NCBI GenBank assembly: GCA_014379355.1
Contig: JACMLX010000193.1
Location: forward strand, 1-52,226
Origin: Gemmatimonadaceae bacterium
GTDB taxonomy: Bacteria; Gemmatimonadota; Gemmatimonadetes; Gemmatimonadales; Gemmatimonadaceae
DNA: 52,226 nucleotides
Direction: 5' to 3'
The position numbers and the translations under genes are program-made. Under the pieces are notes generated by a model. That model worked only from the letters and a program-made list of their open reading frames with translations. It searched no databases and was not told the DNA's origin. Shown piece after piece: positions 28,480 through 37,249 of this stretch (position 1 is the stretch's first letter; every line of letters starts with the position of its first letter).

Positions 28480-29211
28480 ATGCCCATGCCGATCCCTTTT
28501 GCCACCGCCCTGCGCCGGCTCGCACTGCTGCTGGGGTTGGTCGCGATCGTCGTCGCTACGCCATCAGGCGCGGCAGCCGAAAAGCCACGAGGCAGGAAAC
28601 CAGTCGCGACGGCGCGCCGAAGTGTCGCGCAGAAGCCGGTCGTCAGGACGCGCGCACGCACCGCCACCGCGCGCACCTCTGCGAGATCGAGGAAGGCCGC
28701 ATCGGCACGCCGCGCGCGCAATCGGCGCTCGCGTCATGTCGCCACCGGACCGCTGTTCCCCACTGTGGCGCAGGCGTCGTTCGTATCTGACTCCGCTGAT
28801 GCGTTGCGTGATTCGATCGTGTCCGTTGCACGCCAGCAGATCGGCTTGCCGTACGTCTGGGGCGCTGAAGCGCCGGGTCGCGCGTTCGACTGCAGTGGTC
28901 TCGTGAAGTACGTCATGTCGTGGCTGCACGTCGACCTGCCGCGCACTGCCAACGAACAGGCGTACACCGGTATCCGCATCGGTCGCGATCTCGATCGCAT
29001 GAAGCCGGGTGACCTGCTCACGTTCGGAACCGGCCGTCGCATCACGCACATCGCGATCTATTCCGGGAATGGCAAGTACGTCCATGCGAGTCGTCCGGGA
29101 GTCGGTGTCGTCGAGAGCCTGCTGAACACGCGTGCCGCGCGGTTCAAGGGCGCCATTCGCCTCGTGGCTGATGCGGACACGGTCACCAGCAAGTCCGAAC
29201 TCACTCCCTGA
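28480..29211 (+). CDS. NlpC/P60-family cell-wall hydrolase
   Basis: A secreted gamma-D-glutamyl peptidase of peptidoglycan. The 243-residue protein has a hydrophobic signal segment (ALLLGLVAIVVATPSGAAA), a very basic Arg/Ala/Lys-rich linker (about 36-85) that could bind cell wall or LPS, and a C-terminal NlpC/P60 domain. The catalytic residues are visible: Cys in AFDCSGLVKY, His in ITHIAIYSG and a third polar residue region at KYVHASRPG. The start at ATG 28480 gives a normal signal peptide; 28486 is possible, and no strong ribosome-binding site discriminates. It has its own terminator. Confidence 0.9.
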   Translation: MPMPIPFATALRRLALLLGLVAIVVATPSGAAAEKPRGRKPVATARRSVAQKPVVRTRARTATARTSARSRKAASARRARNRRSRHVATGPLFPTVAQASFVSDSADALRDSIVSVARQQIGLPYVWGAEAPGRAFDCSGLVKYVMSWLHVDLPRTANEQAYTGIRIGRDLDRMKPGDLLTFGTGRRITHIAIYSGNGKYVHASRPGVGVVESLLNTRAARFKGAIRLVADADTVTSKSELTP

Positions 29212-29235
29212 ATTCAGCGCACTGCACGCGATCGA

Positions 29236-29268
29236 CGCCTTCGGCCTGTGCCGAGGGCGTTTTTCGTT
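29236..29268 (+). terminator. Rho-independent terminator after the NlpC/P60 gene
   Basis: CGCCTTCGGC (29236-29245), loop CTGT, GCCGAGGGCG (29250-29259) form a 10-bp stem with one G-T pair, followed by TTTTTCGTTT. It is 25 bases after the stop codon and separates this gene from serA. Confidence 0.88.
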
Positions 29269-29366
29269 TGACGATCAGCGAACGATGATCGTGGATGCTG
29301 TTGCCGGGCTTGATATCTTTCATGGAATCGCCGCGCAGCACGCGATCCCCCCTGCCCTGGAGTTGC

Positions 29367-30998
29367 ATGCGCTATCGCGTGCTCGTGACGGATGACATCG
29401 ATCCCGATGGCCTTGCCCTGCTGATCGCGGAACCAAGGTTGCAGGTCGATGAAGTACCGACGCTGCCGGCGGCAGAGCTGCTTGCGCGCATTCCGGAGTA
29501 CGACGCGATCGTCGGGCGTAGTGCGTCGAAGATCAGCAATGAATTGTTGCGCGCGGCGACACGGCTGCGCGTGGTCGGTCGCGCCGGCGTCGGCGTGGAC
29601 AACGTCGACATGACGACCGCGACCGAGCTCGGTGTTGCCGTCATCAACGCGCCGGCCGGCAATACTGTCGACGTCGCCGAGCTGCTGTTCGGATCCCTGA
29701 TCGCACTCTTCCGGCACATCGTGCGCGCCGACTCCTCGATGCATGCGGGCCGCTGGGATCGTTCAGCGCTGCTAGGGAATGAGCTCAAGGGTCGCACCCT
29801 TGGCATCGTCGGCGTCGGGCGCATCGGCTCGGAAGTCTCGATGCGCGCGATCGCGTTCGGCATGGATGTGATCGGCTACGATCCATACGTCGGTGACGAG
29901 CGTTTCCGTGCGTTGCGGATCCGGCGCGCGCCGTCGCTCGAAGCGCTGCTTCCCGACGCAGACATCCTGACGATCCACACGCCGTTGACGTCGGAGACGA
30001 CGGGGCTCATCGGACGTCGCGAACTGTCACGTATGCCCTCCGGTGCCGTGGTCTGCAATCTCGCGCGCGGCGGCATCGTGGACGACGTCGCCCTTGCACA
30101 GGCGTTGCAGAGCGGCCTGCTGCGAGGTGCGTGCATCGATGCCTTCGCGCAGGAGCCGCTGCCCGCCGAGCATCTCTTGCGCACCTTGCCCAATGTGCTG
30201 CTCACGCCGCACCTCGGCGCCTCCACCGCAGAAGCCCAGCGCAACGTTGCAGTGGATGTCTGCGAAGCGGTGCGCGACGCGCTGCTGCACGGCGAGTTGA
30301 CGCGCTCACTCAACGTCGCGTCGGTCACGGGCACCGAGTGGCGCGATCTGCAACCCGCCTTGCTGGTGGCGCAGCGTGCGTCGGCGATCGCCCGCGCACT
30401 GCTGCTCGATCAGGGTATCAGCATCATTCAGCGCGTACGCCTGCGTGTCAGCCCGGACCTGGTCGGCGCCGGGGCTGCGCTGCTCTCGGCCACCTGCGCC
30501 GGGATTCTCGAGGGTGTGATCGACGACGGGCGACTGAACCTGATCAACGCACGCGCGATGGCGGAAGCACGCGGAATCGAACTCTCGATCGGTGAACTGA
30601 CAGACAAGGATCGCACCGCAACCGTGGACGTGTCGCTCGGTGGCGGCGTGCGCGAGATCGGCGTCGTCGCGATGGCGCCACCCGGTGGTGTGGCGCGAGT
30701 CACGCGTATCGGCGCGTTTCATGTCGACGTCACGCCGCGACAGACGATGATCGTGCTCACCAACAATGACGTGCCCGGTGTCATCGGTCGCGTCGGGACC
30801 GCGCTCGGTGACGCGCACGTGAACATCGCCGAGTATCATCAGGCGCGACTGGCACAGGGCGGCGAAGCGCTGGCCGCGATTTCCGTCGACGGTGTCGTCG
30901 CTCCGGCGCTGCGTGAACGCCTGCTCGCGCTGCCGGATGTGCGAACCGCCACCATCGTACGATTCGGGAGCAGCACGGAACCGGCTGCGGTGGCATGA
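29367..30998 (+). CDS. serA: D-3-phosphoglycerate dehydrogenase, long form
   Basis: SerA oxidises 3-phosphoglycerate to 3-phosphohydroxypyruvate, the first step of serine synthesis. The 543-residue protein is the long type: NAD-binding catalytic domain (VGRAGVGVDNVD, GIVGVGRIGSEV, catalytic Arg in NLARGG, Glu before PLP, His in TPHLGAST), then an intervening ASB-like domain (about 315-450) and a C-terminal ACT domain (VPGVIGRVGTALGDAHVNIAEYH) for serine feedback. The start has GGAG five bases upstream and gives the family N-terminus. It overlaps the next gene by four bases and heads a serine operon. Confidence 0.96.
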   Translation: MRYRVLVTDDIDPDGLALLIAEPRLQVDEVPTLPAAELLARIPEYDAIVGRSASKISNELLRAATRLRVVGRAGVGVDNVDMTTATELGVAVINAPAGNTVDVAELLFGSLIALFRHIVRADSSMHAGRWDRSALLGNELKGRTLGIVGVGRIGSEVSMRAIAFGMDVIGYDPYVGDERFRALRIRRAPSLEALLPDADILTIHTPLTSETTGLIGRRELSRMPSGAVVCNLARGGIVDDVALAQALQSGLLRGACIDAFAQEPLPAEHLLRTLPNVLLTPHLGASTAEAQRNVAVDVCEAVRDALLHGELTRSLNVASVTGTEWRDLQPALLVAQRASAIARALLLDQGISIIQRVRLRVSPDLVGAGAALLSATCAGILEGVIDDGRLNLINARAMAEARGIELSIGELTDKDRTATVDVSLGGGVREIGVVAMAPPGGVARVTRIGAFHVDVTPRQTMIVLTNNDVPGVIGRVGTALGDAHVNIAEYHQARLAQGGEALAAISVDGVVAPALRERLLALPDVRTATIVRFGSSTEPAAVA

Positions 30999-32368
30999 CC
31001 AGCGCGCTCATCACGACTGACGCCGATGTGCGGCAGAGCGTCAGCCGTGATGCATCCGGACTCGAGCTGATCCCGGATGCGGTGGCGCGGCCGACGGCAC
31101 GTGTCGAAGTGCTGGAGCTTCTCCGCGAGGCGCAGCGCGATCGCACGCCAGTGACGACGGCGGGTGGACAGACGAGTACCACCGCCGCGTCGCTCACCGA
31201 TAGCGGGTTGCTGCTCTCGCTACGGAACGTCGGCGGCATTCACGACATCGATCACACCGCGCGCAGCGTGCGCGTCGGTCCGGGAGAGTTGCTCGGTCCG
31301 CTCAAACGCTCGCTCGCTGCCGAGGGCTGGCTGCTGGCGCCGGATCCGACCAGCGAGGAGGACTGCACGGTCGGCGGTGCCGTCGCCTGCAACGCCTCCG
31401 GCGCCAGGTCGCTGCGGTACGGTGCGATCCGTTCGCATGTGCGTGGGCTGACGGTCGCGCTGATGAACGGCGACATACTCGAATTGCGTCGGCCATCGAT
31501 CGAAAAAAATACGGTCGGGTATGCGCCGGTTCATGATCTGGTCGATTGGTTTGTCGGCAGCGAAGGCACACTCGGTGTGATTCTCGAAGCAGAGCTCGGG
31601 CTGCTGCCGCTGCCGGCCTGGGTGATCGGCCTCAGCATCCCCTTCCCGACCGAATCGGATGCACTCGCCTTCGTGATCGCCGCGCGTGAGTCGAACGCAC
31701 TGGCGCCGCGGTGCCTCGAATTTCTCGACGGCGGCGCGCTCGCCATCGCGCGCACTGCGGCGCAGGATCCGTCATGGGCGACCGGCGCCGAAGCGCTCAT
31801 CTATACCGAGCTGTCTGGCGGTGAGGCGGAAGAGCCGCCGCTGGATGCGTGGCTCGAACTGGCGGCGGCGCATCACGCCGCGGACGATGACATTCGTGTG
31901 TACGAAGGCGAGGCTGCGCTGCGAGATGCACGGCGCCTCCGGCACGCCGTGCCGGCGACGATGCATGAACGCGCCGCGCCGCATCGCGCCAACGGTGGTC
32001 GTCGCATCTCGACGGACTGGGCAGTGCCGTACGCTCGGCTTGGCGAGGCGCTGCATGTGTCACGACAGGCGGTAGCATCGCGTGGACTCGCGCAGCCGGT
32101 CACCTTCGGACACGCCGGCAACGGGCATCCGCACCAGAACTTCATCGCGCGCGACACCTCGGAACTGGAACGCATCACGGATGCCGTGAGTGACACGCTG
32201 CGCACAGTGATCGCGCTCGGTGGAACGGTGGCGGCGGAGCACGGAATCGGAAAGATCAAGGCTCGCTGGCTGCCGCTGCAGATGTCGGGAACGCAGCGTG
32301 CAATGATGCGCGCGATCAAGCACGAGCTGGACCCGCACAACCTGCTGGCTCGAGGCAACATCCTGTGA
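30995..32368 (+). CDS. FAD-linked D-2-hydroxyacid dehydrogenase (GlcD / D2HGDH type)
   Basis: A 457-residue flavoprotein of the VAO/PCMH family. The FAD-binding half shows RTPVTTAGGQTSTT, DPTSEEDCTVGGAVACNASGA and KNTVGYA. The C-terminal half has the FAD-oxidase C domain motifs GHAGNGHPHQNF and AAEHGIGKIK, which hold metal- and substrate-binding His/Glu residues. D-lactate, glycolate and D-2-hydroxyglutarate are candidate substrates. Its 4-base overlap with serA points to D-2-hydroxyglutarate, the by-product of SerA when 2-oxoglutarate accepts its electrons. That assignment is inference. Confidence 0.85.
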   Translation: MTSALITTDADVRQSVSRDASGLELIPDAVARPTARVEVLELLREAQRDRTPVTTAGGQTSTTAASLTDSGLLLSLRNVGGIHDIDHTARSVRVGPGELLGPLKRSLAAEGWLLAPDPTSEEDCTVGGAVACNASGARSLRYGAIRSHVRGLTVALMNGDILELRRPSIEKNTVGYAPVHDLVDWFVGSEGTLGVILEAELGLLPLPAWVIGLSIPFPTESDALAFVIAARESNALAPRCLEFLDGGALAIARTAAQDPSWATGAEALIYTELSGGEAEEPPLDAWLELAAAHHAADDDIRVYEGEAALRDARRLRHAVPATMHERAAPHRANGGRRISTDWAVPYARLGEALHVSRQAVASRGLAQPVTFGHAGNGHPHQNFIARDTSELERITDAVSDTLRTVIALGGTVAAEHGIGKIKARWLPLQMSGTQRAMMRAIKHELDPHNLLARGNIL

Positions 32369-33012
32369 CGGCGTTCAAGTCGGTCGTACTCGATGTGGAC
32401 TCGACCGTCTCGGCGCTCGAAGGCATCGACTGGCTGGCGGAGCGACGGGACGCGACGGTCGCGGCAACGGTCGCGGCGTTGACAGCGGATGCGATGGAAT
32501 CACGCGTGCCACTGGACGAAGTGTACGGCCGTCGGCTGCGCATCATTCGCCCGACGCGTTCCGAGATCGCCGAGTTGGGAGCGATATACATCGCCTCGGC
32601 GCTGCCGGGTGTACGCGACGCGGTGCGGTCATGGATCGCGGCCGACGTGCGCGTCGTACTGGTGAGTGGCGGATTGCGTGATGCAATCCTGCCGCTGGCC
32701 GCGTGGCTCGGCATCGTTGCCGATGACGTGTTCGCCGTCGAGGTCGAATTCGATGATGCCGACGTTGCATCGGATGTGCGCGCCGATTCACCGCTCGCCC
32801 GACGCGGTGGCAAGCCGGAGGTGGTGTCGTCTCTCGCACTTGCGCGACCGACCCTGGCGGTCGGCGACGGTGCGACCGATGCCGAGCTCGTGTCGGTCGT
32901 CGACCGTTTTCTCGCATTCACTGGTGTGGCACGGCGCGCGAGCGTCGTGGCGCGCGCGGCCGGCGAAGTGGACAGCTTCGCGGCGCTCACTCCAATCGTG
33001 CTCGGACTCTGA
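32365..33012 (+). CDS. phosphoserine phosphatase-like HAD hydrolase
   Basis: A 215-residue HAD enzyme with nucleophile motif LDVDSTVSALEGIDWLA near the N-terminus, VLVSGG as motif II, and VGDGATDAELV as motif IV. The DxDST and EGIDWLA patterns are those of SerB-type phosphatases, which release serine from phosphoserine. The GTG start overlaps the FAD enzyme by four bases and the stop overlaps the aminotransferase by one. With serA and a class V aminotransferase in the same operon, phosphoserine phosphatase is the most likely role. Conserved Lys is present in RRGGKPEVV. Confidence 0.85.
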   Translation: MTAFKSVVLDVDSTVSALEGIDWLAERRDATVAATVAALTADAMESRVPLDEVYGRRLRIIRPTRSEIAELGAIYIASALPGVRDAVRSWIAADVRVVLVSGGLRDAILPLAAWLGIVADDVFAVEVEFDDADVASDVRADSPLARRGGKPEVVSSLALARPTLAVGDGATDAELVSVVDRFLAFTGVARRASVVARAAGEVDSFAALTPIVLGL

Positions 33013-34109
33013 TGCTCACCAACGGCACGTTCTTCCTGCCCGGACCGACCGAAGTCCGACCGGAGATTCTGCAGGAGCTCACGCGACCGATGCTGCCGCA
33101 TCGCGGCGCGGCGTTCGAGGCGATCTATGCGCGCTGCGATGCGGGGTTGCGTGCGATCTTTCGCACGTCACGTCCGGTATACATCGCGTCGGCGTCTGCC
33201 ACCGGCCTGATGGAAGGCGCGATTCGATGTTCGCCAGCGGGAACGGTGTTGTCCTTGGTGAATGGCGCGTTCTCAGAGCGATTCGCCGATGTCGCGGTCA
33301 GCTGTGGTCGCGTCGTCGTACGCGATGTCGTCGAACTCGGGATGCATCACACCGCCCAAAAGGTCGCCGCGTTGCTCGAGTCGAGTGGTGCGCGCGTCGT
33401 GACGCTGACACACTCGGAGACGTCGACCGGTGCGATGAACGACATCGAGCGCATCGCCCGTGTGGTGCACGCTGCGGGCGCGGTGATTCTGGTGGACAGT
33501 GTCACGGGCCTCGCCGGCGCGCGCCTGGAGACTGATGAATGGGAGCTGGACTTCGTGTTCACCGGGTCGCAGAAGGCGTTGGCCCTGCCACCAGGACTTG
33601 CTCTCGGCGTCGCGAGCGCATCGTTCATCGCCGCCGCGGCGAAGAACATCGATCGCGGGACGTATTTCGACCTCGTCGAATTCGAGAAGTACGCGGCGAA
33701 GAACCAGACGCCGAACACACCGGCGATTTCACTGTTCCATGCGCTGGCTGCCCAGGTCGAGGCGATCGTGGCCGAGGGGCTTGAGGAACGATGGGCGCGA
33801 CATCTCGCGATGCAGGCAACGACCGTGACGTGGGCGGAGCGCTACCTGCGCGACATGCATCCGGCATTCGGCGTGCTGGCACCGCCGTCGGGTCGTTCGC
33901 CCACGGTCAGTTGCATCACACTGCCGACGACGATATCAGGGAGCGCCGTCGCTGCTGCGGTCAGCGAGCTCGGTTACGTGATTGGCGCGGGCTACGGCCC
34001 GCTGCGCGACCGCACGATTCGCATCGGCCACATGGGGGACCATACCCTGACTGGACTCTCCAGCTGCCTGACACACGTTGCAGGTGTGCTGCAGATGATG
34101 CTGAGGTGA
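33012..34109 (+). CDS. class V PLP aminotransferase (serine-pyruvate/AGT-like; probable phosphoserine aminotransferase)
   Basis: A 365-residue fold-type I PLP enzyme of the alanine-glyoxylate/serine-pyruvate group. It has the N-terminal FFLPGPTEV, ETSTGAMNDI, LVDSVTGLAGA (Asp contacting the pyridine ring) and the Schiff-base Lys in FTGSQKALALPPGLA. In a serine operon lacking a classical serC it probably transaminates phosphohydroxypyruvate. AGT-type enzymes have been recruited for this in other lineages. Serine-glyoxylate transamination is the alternative. It ends 15 bases from the convergent DUF1839 gene. Confidence 0.87.
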   Translation: MLTNGTFFLPGPTEVRPEILQELTRPMLPHRGAAFEAIYARCDAGLRAIFRTSRPVYIASASATGLMEGAIRCSPAGTVLSLVNGAFSERFADVAVSCGRVVVRDVVELGMHHTAQKVAALLESSGARVVTLTHSETSTGAMNDIERIARVVHAAGAVILVDSVTGLAGARLETDEWELDFVFTGSQKALALPPGLALGVASASFIAAAAKNIDRGTYFDLVEFEKYAAKNQTPNTPAISLFHALAAQVEAIVAEGLEERWARHLAMQATTVTWAERYLRDMHPAFGVLAPPSGRSPTVSCITLPTTISGSAVAAAVSELGYVIGAGYGPLRDRTIRIGHMGDHTLTGLSSCLTHVAGVLQMMLR

Positions 34110-34124
34110 CGTTCGTCCGCTGAA

Positions 34125-35123
34125 TCAGGAGCCGTACAGTGGACGCAGCACCGCCATCGCATCGTCCCACGCGCGCGCCATGTCATCCACCGTGTGACCT
34201 ACATCCGGCATGCGCCCCGACTGCGACACGCGAACGAGGCGTTGATGCAAGGCACGCGCAGCGTGGGAAATGAGCCGCAGTGGCGCCACCGCGGCCGTCA
34301 CCGGTTCACCGTGATACGCGAGCCACGAGCAGACGTCGGCGCCGACTTCGAATGACGCACCGCACTGCTGCAGCGTGGCGAACGCCCAGCGCTGGTAGTG
34401 ATCGGAGTCACCGCCAGCGAGCCATGCACCGTGTGATCGCAGGGCATCGGCGAAGCCCCGCACCGGATTGCGAGCCGGCAGTCGCGTACCGTGGAATCGC
34501 GCCAGTGCCACGCCGATGACCGCGCGTTCCGCAGCCGTGCGCGTGACGACACGATCGAGCTTGACGATCTGCGCATGCGGCGGAATCTGTGCACTGCCGA
34601 CGCCGACGTTGAGCAGCGCGTCGAGTTCCTCACCGTCGACTTCCGCACCGACGCTGCCGTGCAGGTAGCGAAGACGATGCGCGTGACGATCATAGCCCGT
34701 CACGGCGATGAGTGATTTCAGGTGTTCGCGCTGGTAGCTGCTGCCCGTCATGTCAGGCAGATGAAAGGCATCGACTTCGACGAGGACGGCGTTCCCGCGA
34801 TCGAGCTGCTCGACCAGGTGTGCGAGTAACGGGCGCCAGACGAGAAGCTCCTCGACAACGATGCCGTAGCAGGCCCAGAGATCAGCTGGCGCCACACTCG
34901 TCATGGTCCACTGATCGCCCTCGAAATCAGCGCAGATCGTCGGCAGCAGAAGCGGCGCCGGATCGAGATCGAGGGTGTGCAGCAGTTCGATCCACACATC
35001 GAGGTGGCTATTGGTCGTACTCCAGACGCGCTCTCCCTGATGCCAAGGGTGCGGACCACGCCACTTGAGCCGACCCGATCCCACGAAGCCGGTGTGTTGT
35101 GCGAAATCGGGACGCGCAGCCAT
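34125..35123 (-). CDS. DUF1839-family protein
   Basis: A 332-residue soluble protein of unknown function. The conserved block WIELLHTLDLDP, ADFEGDQWTM, WRPLLAHLVEQLDRGN, LVEVDAFHLPD and GSSYQREHLKS matches my memory of DUF1839. In other bacteria this family is found near aminoacyl:carrier-protein ligases and acyl-CoA dehydrogenases; that recollection is not checked here. An ANL ligase and an acyl-CoA dehydrogenase lie 2-4 kb away on the opposite strand. It has no signal peptide or membrane helix. Confidence 0.7.
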   Translation of the reverse strand: MAARPDFAQHTGFVGSGRLKWRGPHPWHQGERVWSTTNSHLDVWIELLHTLDLDPAPLLLPTICADFEGDQWTMTSVAPADLWACYGIVVEELLVWRPLLAHLVEQLDRGNAVLVEVDAFHLPDMTGSSYQREHLKSLIAVTGYDRHAHRLRYLHGSVGAEVDGEELDALLNVGVGSAQIPPHAQIVKLDRVVTRTAAERAVIGVALARFHGTRLPARNPVRGFADALRSHGAWLAGGDSDHYQRWAFATLQQCGASFEVGADVCSWLAYHGEPVTAAVAPLRLISHAARALHQRLVRVSQSGRMPDVGHTVDDMARAWDDAMAVLRPLYGS

Positions 35124-35578
35124 TCAGAAAGATCCACCCATGCGCCCGCTTCGTCGCGGGTACGGTGTGTTACAAAGGAGAACGGCAGGCAGCAAGGATC
35201 AGCGAACGCATGCAGGCTGCCAGAGGGTCATGCAGCTGATGACGGGACGAACGAGCGGTACGAAACGTCTTAGAATCTTCTAATCTACAGGCACTAAAAT
35301 ATCAGGATGCAGGGTCGGGGTGATACCCCGCCATATCGCGCGACATGAGCTGCACGATTGATAACCCTTTTCCGTTCCTGAACGCCACTTTTACCGCGAG
35401 AGCAAAGGCGAGCTGATCCATAGTTCAGCCAGTCGAATGGCGCACCCGCGAAGCGGGCTGTCATCCTGATGTACCTGACAGACGTGCTTGATCTCGTGCG
35501 TTCAAAACGTCCGGTTCGCTGAAAGGCAACCACGCGCGACGCGCTAGGGCGTTTGCAAGGGAAGCGGAGGTGGAGAGG
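35124..35578. other. intergenic region, 455 bases, no clear gene
   Basis: This lies between the start of the DUF1839 gene and the end of the methyltransferase gene, both on the minus strand. It is AT-richer than its surroundings. It contains two small dyads: TTAGAA-TC-TTCTAA at 35270-35283 and CGGGGT-GAT-ACCCCG at about 35316-35330. No ORF here has a credible start and family resemblance. The dyad nearest 35270 could be an operator for DUF1839. Confidence 0.5.
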
Positions 35579-36190
35579 TCAGGCCGTGGCGCAGGTCTCG
35601 AGTGCCGTCAGCCCCGCCGCCCGATCCTGCGGTGCATAGAGATGCAAACCACACGGGACGAATCCCGCGTTTCCGAATCGCTCGCGATACCACGCCGCTG
35701 TCCGCGGCCTGAGCGCGGCGACGTCACCTTCGATCTCGTCATGTTTCGTGAAGAGTTCCAGCCAAGCGACGCCACTCGTATGCAGCACGAGTTGTTCGAG
35801 CGCGTTGCCGAGTGAACGCGTGGGGACGTAGTTCAACACGCCGCAGCAGACGACGAGGTCGAAGCCCTCCGGATGTTCGGCGTGCAGCTCCAGCTGTTCG
35901 AGTGTCTCGACGGAACCGCGTCGCAGTCCGCGCCGTGTGCCGAATCGCGCGACCGCGTACTCGCTCGGCTCGACGCCCACGTAGCGCAGATTGGGCCGCA
36001 TCGCGGAGAGGATCGGCTGCCAGTGCCCCTCCCCTGCACCGACATCGAGCACGCTGCGGATCGGTCGATCGAGCACGTACTCGGCGGCGGCGACCGTGAA
36101 GGTGACGATGCGCCGGATCTGCGCCGGCGTGCGCACTTGATGCTGTCGATTGCGATACCACTTGTCGAAATACGCCTTGTCGTACGCCAT
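35579..36190 (-). CDS. class I SAM-dependent methyltransferase
   Basis: A 203-residue Rossmann-fold methyltransferase. Motif I is SVLDVGAGEGHW at about residue 45, the acidic post-I residue is in VGVEPSEYAV, and FDLVVCCGVLNYVP is motif IV. The start at 36190 gives MAYDKAYFDKWY, a common N-terminus for this group; an in-frame ATG at 36211 would add seven residues. It is divergent from the GluQ-like gene, 57 bases apart, and transcribed in the same direction as DUF1839. The methyl acceptor is unknown. Confidence 0.85.
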   Translation of the reverse strand: MAYDKAYFDKWYRNRQHQVRTPAQIRRIVTFTVAAAEYVLDRPIRSVLDVGAGEGHWQPILSAMRPNLRYVGVEPSEYAVARFGTRRGLRRGSVETLEQLELHAEHPEGFDLVVCCGVLNYVPTRSLGNALEQLVLHTSGVAWLELFTKHDEIEGDVAALRPRTAAWYRERFGNAGFVPCGLHLYAPQDRAAGLTALETCATA

Positions 36191-36247
36191 GGGATGTGAG
36201 CGAGTGACCATTGTGGCGGTATCGTCGGCCGCGCAGATTCGCGCATC

Positions 36248-37186
36248 GTGACTTCCGCGTTGACTGAAGGTGATCGGCTGGCACTCGGTGCGCGACTGGC
36301 AACGGCACTGCCGACGCGATGGCGGACGCGCTTCGCCCCCGCGCCGACCGGTCTGTTGCACATGGGCCATGCCGTCAACGCGGTGTATGTGTGGAGCATC
36401 GCACGCGCATTCGGTGGCTCGGTGCTGCTGCGGATCGAGGATCATGATGGGCGGCGCGCACGTGACGTGTTCGATGCCGCGATCCGGACCGATCTGGCGT
36501 GGCTTGGCCTGCACGCGGACAATGCAGCGCTGGGCTATCCGGAGACTCTCAGACAGCGCGGAGAGGAGTCTGCGTATGAGGCAGCCGAGGCTGAACTGAC
36601 TGCACGCGCGCAGCTCTACGCCTGTCGGTGCAGCCGCCGCGAGATTGCGGCGCAGCAGACGTCCGGAGCCGACGTCGAGGCGCGGTATGCCGGCACGTGT
36701 CGAGACCTTGGCGTGCCGTTCGCAGAGACGCCGGCCCGTCGCGTGCGACTGGACGAGCTGACCGTGACCTTCGACGACCTGCGACATGGCGTGCAGTCGC
36801 AGGTTCCGCAGCAGCAGTGCGGTGACCTGCTGGTGCGCGATCGGCACGGGCAGTGGACGTACCAGTTCGCAGTCGTCGTGGACGACCTGCGACACGAGAT
36901 CGATCTGGTCATTCGCGGGGACGACCTGCTGGCGTCCACCGGTCGCCAGTGGCAACTCGCGACGCTGCTGCATCGCACGTCGCTTCCGACCACGCTGCAT
37001 CATCCCCTGGTGACGCACGCCGACGGGAGAAAGCTCAGCAAATCACAGGGCGATACCGGGCTGGCCGAGCTGCGTCACGCTGGGTGGTCTGGCGCACGGA
37101 TGCTCGGGCACGCCGCATGGCTGGGCGGACTGCAGGAATCGCCGGAAGATCTGCCAGCCGAAGAACTGGCGCGCCTGTGGCGGTAG
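36248..37186 (+). CDS. gluQ: glutamyl-Q tRNA(Asp) synthetase-like protein
   Basis: GluQ-RS attaches glutamate to queuosine in tRNA(Asp). The 312-residue protein is a class I GluRS catalytic core without an anticodon-binding domain. It has the HIGH-type motif RFAPAPTGLLHMGHA, zinc-binding-like YACRCSRRE followed by YAGTCR, IRGDDLL, and the KMSKS variant DGRKLSKS. All are normal for GluQ. The start is GTG at 36248. It lies in a group with an ANL ligase and an acyl-CoA dehydrogenase, so a role in activating glutamate for another carrier cannot be excluded, but GluQ is the default. Confidence 0.88.
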   Translation: MTSALTEGDRLALGARLATALPTRWRTRFAPAPTGLLHMGHAVNAVYVWSIARAFGGSVLLRIEDHDGRRARDVFDAAIRTDLAWLGLHADNAALGYPETLRQRGEESAYEAAEAELTARAQLYACRCSRREIAAQQTSGADVEARYAGTCRDLGVPFAETPARRVRLDELTVTFDDLRHGVQSQVPQQQCGDLLVRDRHGQWTYQFAVVVDDLRHEIDLVIRGDDLLASTGRQWQLATLLHRTSLPTTLHHPLVTHADGRKLSKSQGDTGLAELRHAGWSGARMLGHAAWLGGLQESPEDLPAEELARLWR

Positions 37187-37249
37187 CGCGCCAAGGCGGT
37201 GCTCGCCCCCGCGCCAGCGCTACGTTCCTCGCATGAGGACTGACGTCGC

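Noticed and set aside
35294-35533. Minus-strand 79-codon ORF between DUF1839 and the methyltransferase
   Set aside because: No ribosome-binding site, low-complexity basic composition and no family resemblance; listed only as intergenic DNA.
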